A stretch of 18,330 nt of DNA from NCBI GenBank assembly GCA_037969175.1, contig JBBKWX010000146.1, positions 1 to 18,330 of the forward strand, read 5' to 3'. Positions 14,573 through 18,330 of this stretch are shown here, piece after piece; position 1 is the stretch's first letter; each line of letters begins with the position of its first letter. This DNA comes from JBBKWX01 sp037969175 (lineage in GTDB: Bacteria; Bacteroidota; Bacteroidia; AKYH767-A; JBBKVM01). The translations under genes were made by a program, and so were the position numbers. The notes under the pieces are model-generated. The model did not search any database. It saw only the letters and a list, made by a program, of their open reading frames with translations, and was not told where the DNA came from.

Positions 14573-16596
14573 ATTAGCAAATGTAAGAATTCATCTTCCG
14601 ATATCATGTTAGTTCCCAATGCTTCTGCTTTTTGTATTTTACTTGGTCCGGCTTCAGATCCCGCAATTAAAAATGAAGTTTTTGATGAAATAGAAGAGGA
14701 TACTTTGCCTCCATTTCGTTCAATAATATTTTTTAATTCATCTCTGGAATGTTTCTCAAAAACCCCGCTGATCACAAAACTTTTTCCTTTCAGTTTATCT
14801 CCCGAAAGTTCTTTTTCTGATTCACTGATCTCCAATTTAACATTAGCTAGACGCAATTTATCAATAAGATTTATATTCTCCTCTTTATGAAACCAATTGA
14901 CAACACTTTCTGCAATTTTATCTCCTATTTCGGGTATTTCTATTAAATCCTGAAATGAAGCTTTTGATATAGCTTCGATACTCATCAGATGTCGGGCTAA
15001 CTTTTTCGCAACCGTATCGCCCACATATCGAATTCCTAATCCGAACAACACACGTTCAAAAGGAACATTTTTAGATTCTTCAATTCCTGATAAGAGATTA
15101 GTTATTCCTTTTTCTTTAAAACTGACCTTGTTTTCTTCTTCAGATTCTATATTGCTCAAAGATTCTTCATTCAAGGAATAAATGTCAGCATAATTCCGGA
15201 TCAATCCTTTGTTATACAAAAAATCTATTTTTGCTTCACCCAATGAATCTATATTCATTGCTTTTCTGCCCACAAAATGCTCGATCTTACCTTTGATCTG
15301 CGGAGGGCAGCCGGATTCATTGGGACAGTAATGCGAGGCTTCTCCTTCTTTTCGCTCAAGCTCTGTATCACATTCAGGACAGTGTGTGATATATTTGATA
15401 GCTTCAGTATCCGGTTCACGTTTGGAAAGATCTACACCAGTTATTTTTGGAATTATCTCTCCTCCTTTTTCAACAAATACAGTATCCCCTTCATGAAGCT
15501 CAAGCTTCTCAATAATATCTGCATTGTGCAAAGAAGCTCTTCGAACAGTTGTACCTGCCAGTTGAACCGGTTCTAAATTGGCAACCGGTGTGATTGCACC
15601 TGTCCTTCCTACCTGATAATCTATAGAAATGAGTTTGGTACTTCCTGATTCAGCTTTATATTTATACGAGATAGCCCAACGAGGTGATTTTGCAGTAAAG
15701 CCAAGTTCGTCCTGTTGAGCAAGCTTATTTATCTTGATTACGACGCCATCAATATCAAATGGTAAAGAATGACGTCCTGTTTCCCATTGATGTATATAAT
15801 CCAAAACATCTTCAAATGTTGTACAAACTGCCATTTGATCGGAAGTTTTTAAACCCCATTTCTTAAGTGAACGAATACTTTCATTATGGGTAGTGAACAA
15901 ATTTTGATCACTATAAAGTGCATAAATAAATGAATCCAATTTTCTACTTGCAACGACTTTTGAATCCTGCATTTTCAAAGTTCCTGAAGCTGTGTTTCTG
16001 GGATTTGCAAGTGCCGGTTCACCAATATCTAAACGTTCTTCATTGAGTTTGTCAAAAACAGATCTGTACATCAGGATCTCACCTCTGGCTTCAAATTCGG
16101 TTGGCCAATCATTCCCTCTAAGCTTTAATGGAATGCTCTTAATTGTTTTGACATTAGTAGTTACATCATCCCCCTGTATTCCATCACCGCGTGTTAATGC
16201 CTTGCTTAATTTTCCATCGACATACGTAAGCCCGATAGCAACACCATCAAACTTTAACTCACAAACATATTCAAACTCATCTCCAATTATTTTTCGAATC
16301 CGGGTATCAAAATCACGAAGTTCTTCTTCAGAATAGGTGTTCCCCAGACTCATCATGGGGAATTTATGTTTGACAGTTTCAAAATCTCTGGTGATCCCAC
16401 CTCCTACTCTCTGGGAAGGACTTTCCGGGCTTACAAGTTCAGGGAAATCTGATTCGATCCTGATGAGTTCATTCAATAGCTGATCGAATTCAAAATCAGA
16501 AATGACCGGATCAGATTTAATATAATACAGATAGTTGTTGTGTTCTATCTTTTCTGATAAGTCCCGGATCTTTGCAATTGCTTCTTCCTTAGTCAT
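14569..16596 (-). CDS. ligA: NAD-dependent DNA ligase (LigA)
   Basis: LigA seals nicks in DNA during replication and repair using NAD+. The 675 residues carry every domain in order: the Ia domain (1-70, NNYLYYIKSDPVISDFEFD), the adenylation domain with adenylated Lys115 in ELKFDG, IDGVVIK (282-288) and YKYKAE (311-316), an OB fold (about 325-400), a four-cysteine zinc finger (Cys406, Cys409, Cys424, Cys430), helix-hairpin-helix repeats (about 440-585) and a C-terminal BRCT domain (about 597-675). All catalytic and metal ligands are present. The ATG at 16596 lies 9 bases after the prmC stop; the stop overlaps the DUF6913 start. Confidence 0.97.
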   Translation of the reverse strand: MTKEEAIAKIRDLSEKIEHNNYLYYIKSDPVISDFEFDQLLNELIRIESDFPELVSPESPSQRVGGGITRDFETVKHKFPMMSLGNTYSEEELRDFDTRIRKIIGDEFEYVCELKFDGVAIGLTYVDGKLSKALTRGDGIQGDDVTTNVKTIKSIPLKLRGNDWPTEFEARGEILMYRSVFDKLNEERLDIGEPALANPRNTASGTLKMQDSKVVASRKLDSFIYALYSDQNLFTTHNESIRSLKKWGLKTSDQMAVCTTFEDVLDYIHQWETGRHSLPFDIDGVVIKINKLAQQDELGFTAKSPRWAISYKYKAESGSTKLISIDYQVGRTGAITPVANLEPVQLAGTTVRRASLHNADIIEKLELHEGDTVFVEKGGEIIPKITGVDLSKREPDTEAIKYITHCPECDTELERKEGEASHYCPNESGCPPQIKGKIEHFVGRKAMNIDSLGEAKIDFLYNKGLIRNYADIYSLNEESLSNIESEEENKVSFKEKGITNLLSGIEESKNVPFERVLFGLGIRYVGDTVAKKLARHLMSIEAISKASFQDLIEIPEIGDKIAESVVNWFHKEENINLIDKLRLANVKLEISESEKELSGDKLKGKSFVISGVFEKHSRDELKNIIERNGGKVSSSISSKTSFLIAGSEAGPSKIQKAEALGTNMISEDEFLHLLI

Positions 16597-16605
16597 AAAA
16601 CAGAG

Positions 16606-17457
16606 CTATTTTCTTGCCCTAATCATACGTTCCTTTTCATTACTATCCTTGCGCAATTCAATATCTCTGAAACCCATATCATCTAATAAAGATCTGACAT
16701 CAAACCCGTGCGCTTCATTGATCTCGAAAAACAAGAAACCTTCAGGCTTCAATAATTTGATCGCGATCTCTCCAATTTTTCTATAAAAGATCAAAGGATC
16801 TTCATCCGATACAAAAAGTGCAGAATGAGGTTCATGATCTTTCACATTAATATGCATTTGTGCAATTTCAGATTCTTTCACATAGGGAGGATTACTCATG
16901 ATCGCATCAAATAAACCACGCTCCTCACTTGGAGTATGCAATGCCATAACATCCATATGTAACAAGCTAATATTACATTCATGCTGCATGGCATTTTCAG
17001 CAGCAGTTTTTAAAGCTTCCTGAGAAATATCTATTGCATATACGTCAGCGTTTAGTAGATTTTTGCTCATGGCTATCGCGATACACCCACTTCCTGAACC
17101 AATATCCATGATCTTACTTTTAGGAGCAAGATCGCTATGTAAGGCCCAATCGACAAGTTCTTCAGTTTCCTGACGTGGAATCAAAACAGAAGGATCTACT
17201 TTAAGTTTAAGACCGTAAAACCAGGCATGTCCCAATATATATTGAACAGGTTTTCCTTTTTCAAGATCCTTAAGGATCAATAAAAGGTCGTGTTTATTAA
17301 TATCTGTAAGTTCTTGATCCTGTGAAATGAGCAAAGCATTTCCTGACAAATTCAATTTATCAGAAAGGACCATTTTTGTAATAGTGTTACTTTCTGACTC
17401 AGGATAAATGTGGCTTAGTTGATCTCTAAATTTCTCTGAAATATCTCTAATTTTCAT
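16606..17457 (-). CDS. prmC: Peptide chain release factor N5-glutamine methyltransferase (PrmC/HemK)
   Basis: PrmC methylates the glutamine of the GGQ motif in release factors RF1 and RF2, using S-adenosylmethionine, and so speeds termination of translation. The 283 residues have an N-terminal helical domain (1 to about 75) that docks the release factor and a Rossmann methyltransferase domain with MDIGSGSGCIAIAM (117-130) and the substrate-binding NPPY (189-192). The linker motif reads IPRQETEELV, with Gln96 where E. coli has proline. The ATG at 17457 gives a normal start. It is the first gene of the prmC-ligA-DUF6913-dapA cluster and is divergent from ribD. No convincing promoter was found for it. 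Confidence 0.95.
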   Translation of the reverse strand: MKIRDISEKFRDQLSHIYPESESNTITKMVLSDKLNLSGNALLISQDQELTDINKHDLLLILKDLEKGKPVQYILGHAWFYGLKLKVDPSVLIPRQETEELVDWALHSDLAPKSKIMDIGSGSGCIAIAMSKNLLNADVYAIDISQEALKTAAENAMQHECNISLLHMDVMALHTPSEERGLFDAIMSNPPYVKESEIAQMHINVKDHEPHSALFVSDEDPLIFYRKIGEIAIKLLKPEGFLFFEINEAHGFDVRSLLDDMGFRDIELRKDSNEKERMIRARK

Positions 17458-17471
17458 TCAACTAATAATGC

Positions 17472-17503
17472 TTAAGTATGAATACGAAATTAGTGTAATT
17501 TTG
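17472..17503 (+). promoter_or_regulatory. Probable ribD promoter
   Basis: TAATTTTG at 17496-17503 is a full match to the Bacteroidota -7 consensus TAnnTTTG. At the -33 position is TTA (17472-17474) rather than TTG, 21 bases upstream. Transcription would start near 17509 and give a leader of about 28 bases before the GTG at 17537. Confidence 0.45.
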
Positions 17504-17536
17504 GCCAAACACGAGGGGTGTCATTAATTTCTTTCA

Positions 17537-18330
17537 GTGAATCACGAACTATACATAAAACGTTGTTTTGAATTGGCCATTGCCGGATCAGGGAAAGTAG
17601 CTCCTAATCCAATGGTTGGCGCTGTGATCGTGCACAAAGGAAAGATCATTTCTGAAGGATACCACAGGTATTATGGAGGAGCACATGCGGAAGTAGAAGC
17701 CATAAGAGCAGTTTCAAACAAAACACTTTTAAAGGAATCAACGATCTATGTGAGTCTTGAGCCCTGTTCACACTTTGGGAAAACACCCCCTTGTACTGAT
17801 CTGATCCTGGAATCAGGAATACCGGAAGTGGTTATTGCATGTCTTGATCCTAATCCCAAAGTAAGTGGTTCAGGAATCAAAAAACTGATTAATGGCGGAG
17901 TTAACGTAGTATCCGGAATATTGGAGGATGAAGCAAAGGAGTTAAACAAGCGTTTTTTCACTTCTCAAGTTAAGAAACGCCCTTATGTTATCTTAAAATG
18001 GGCGGAGAGCATTGATGGATTTATGAGTCCTTACACAACTGTTAATGGAAAACAGACAGGGTATATGATAAGTTCTGAACCAAGCCGAATCCTTGTTCAC
18101 AAATGGAGAAGCGAAGAATCCAGTATACTCGTGGGTGCAGGCACAGTTATCACAGATGATCCATCTTTGAATGTAAGGTTGTGGAAAGGGAAAGACCCGA
18201 TTCCTGTCATCCTTGATCCTGAAGGAATAATTCCATCCAATAGCAAAGTTTTACAACATGAAAAAGTGATTATTTTCGGACCTGATAGAACAGATATTGA
18301 GGCTGACTTCATCATACCAAAAGAAAATAT
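17537..18330 (+). CDS. ribD: Bifunctional riboflavin deaminase/reductase (RibD); 3' end beyond the window
   Basis: RibD carries out two steps of riboflavin synthesis: deamination of the pyrimidine ring and NADPH reduction of the ribose. The visible 264 residues begin MNHELYIKRCFELA from a GTG start. The N-terminal deaminase domain has the zinc site complete: His50 and Glu52 in GAHAEVEA, Cys77 in EPCSHFGKTPPC and Cys86. APNPMVGAV (22-30) is the substrate loop. The reductase domain begins near residue 148 (RPYVILKWAESIDGFM) and includes ILVGAGTVITDDPSL. The frame stays open to the last base, so roughly 80 residues are probably missing. It is divergent from prmC. Confidence 0.95.
   Translation, partial: MNHELYIKRCFELAIAGSGKVAPNPMVGAVIVHKGKIISEGYHRYYGGAHAEVEAIRAVSNKTLLKESTIYVSLEPCSHFGKTPPCTDLILESGIPEVVIACLDPNPKVSGSGIKKLINGGVNVVSGILEDEAKELNKRFFTSQVKKRPYVILKWAESIDGFMSPYTTVNGKQTGYMISSEPSRILVHKWRSEESSILVGAGTVITDDPSLNVRLWKGKDPIPVILDPEGIIPSNSKVLQHEKVIIFGPDRTDIEADFIIPKEN

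Noticed and set aside
14516..14890. Plus-strand open frame of 124 codons antisense to ligA
   Set aside because: It mirrors the BRCT-coding part of ligA; serine/proline-rich composition is typical of antisense shadows.
17485..17508. Possible prmC promoter on the minus strand: TTG and TAATTTCG
   Set aside because: The -7 box has a mismatch and the spacer is only 13 bases, too short for this promoter class.
1..18330. Search for mobile elements, CRISPR arrays, tRNA genes, defence systems or signs of recent transfer
   Set aside because: No repeats with regular spacing, transposase, integrase or tRNA-like sequences were recognised; gene content and composition are uniform and housekeeping in character.

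Overview
The window reads as an ordinary, gene-dense chromosomal stretch from a Bacteroidota species. Support comes from gene content (a DUF4835/PorD-type protein, a DUF6913 protein, Rpb6-type RNA polymerase omega, a short histone H1-like protein), from -7 boxes of the form TAnnTTTG with an upstream TTG, from mostly absent Shine-Dalgarno sequences, and from AT-rich DNA. I see no tRNA, rRNA, insertion sequence, integrase, phage gene or CRISPR array, and no gap longer than 300 bases without a gene.

Layout, left to right. (1) The window opens inside fabI (minus strand), whose start and promoter are visible. (2) After a 190-base divergent gap comes a complete seven-gene plus-strand operon, mrpABCDEFG, for a Na+(K+)/H+ antiporter; genes abut, overlap by 4 bases or are 2 bases apart. 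(3) mrpG converges on a minus-strand cluster transcribed bamD, rpoZ, coaBC, DUF4835/PorD, recN: outer-membrane assembly, RNA polymerase, coenzyme A synthesis, a probable envelope protein and recombination repair. (4) Divergent from bamD is a plus-strand pair, an AOS-family PLP enzyme (serine palmitoyltransferase/2-amino-3-ketobutyrate ligase type) and a 58-residue histone H1-like protein, ending in a strong bidirectional terminator. (5) That terminator also closes a minus-strand cluster transcribed prmC, ligA, DUF6913, dapA. (6) Divergent from prmC, ribD runs off the right edge.

The Mrp proteins form one membrane complex for ion and pH homeostasis. Both minus-strand clusters are mixed housekeeping units held together by tight spacing rather than one pathway. 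No clearly new system is evident. The points most worth a second look are an intrinsic-terminator hairpin whose U tract touches the coaBC start codon, a serine in place of the expected cysteine in the CoaC domain, a possibly leaderless bamD transcript, the unresolved substrate of the AOS enzyme, and a four-base palindrome that supplies the stop codons of two convergent genes.
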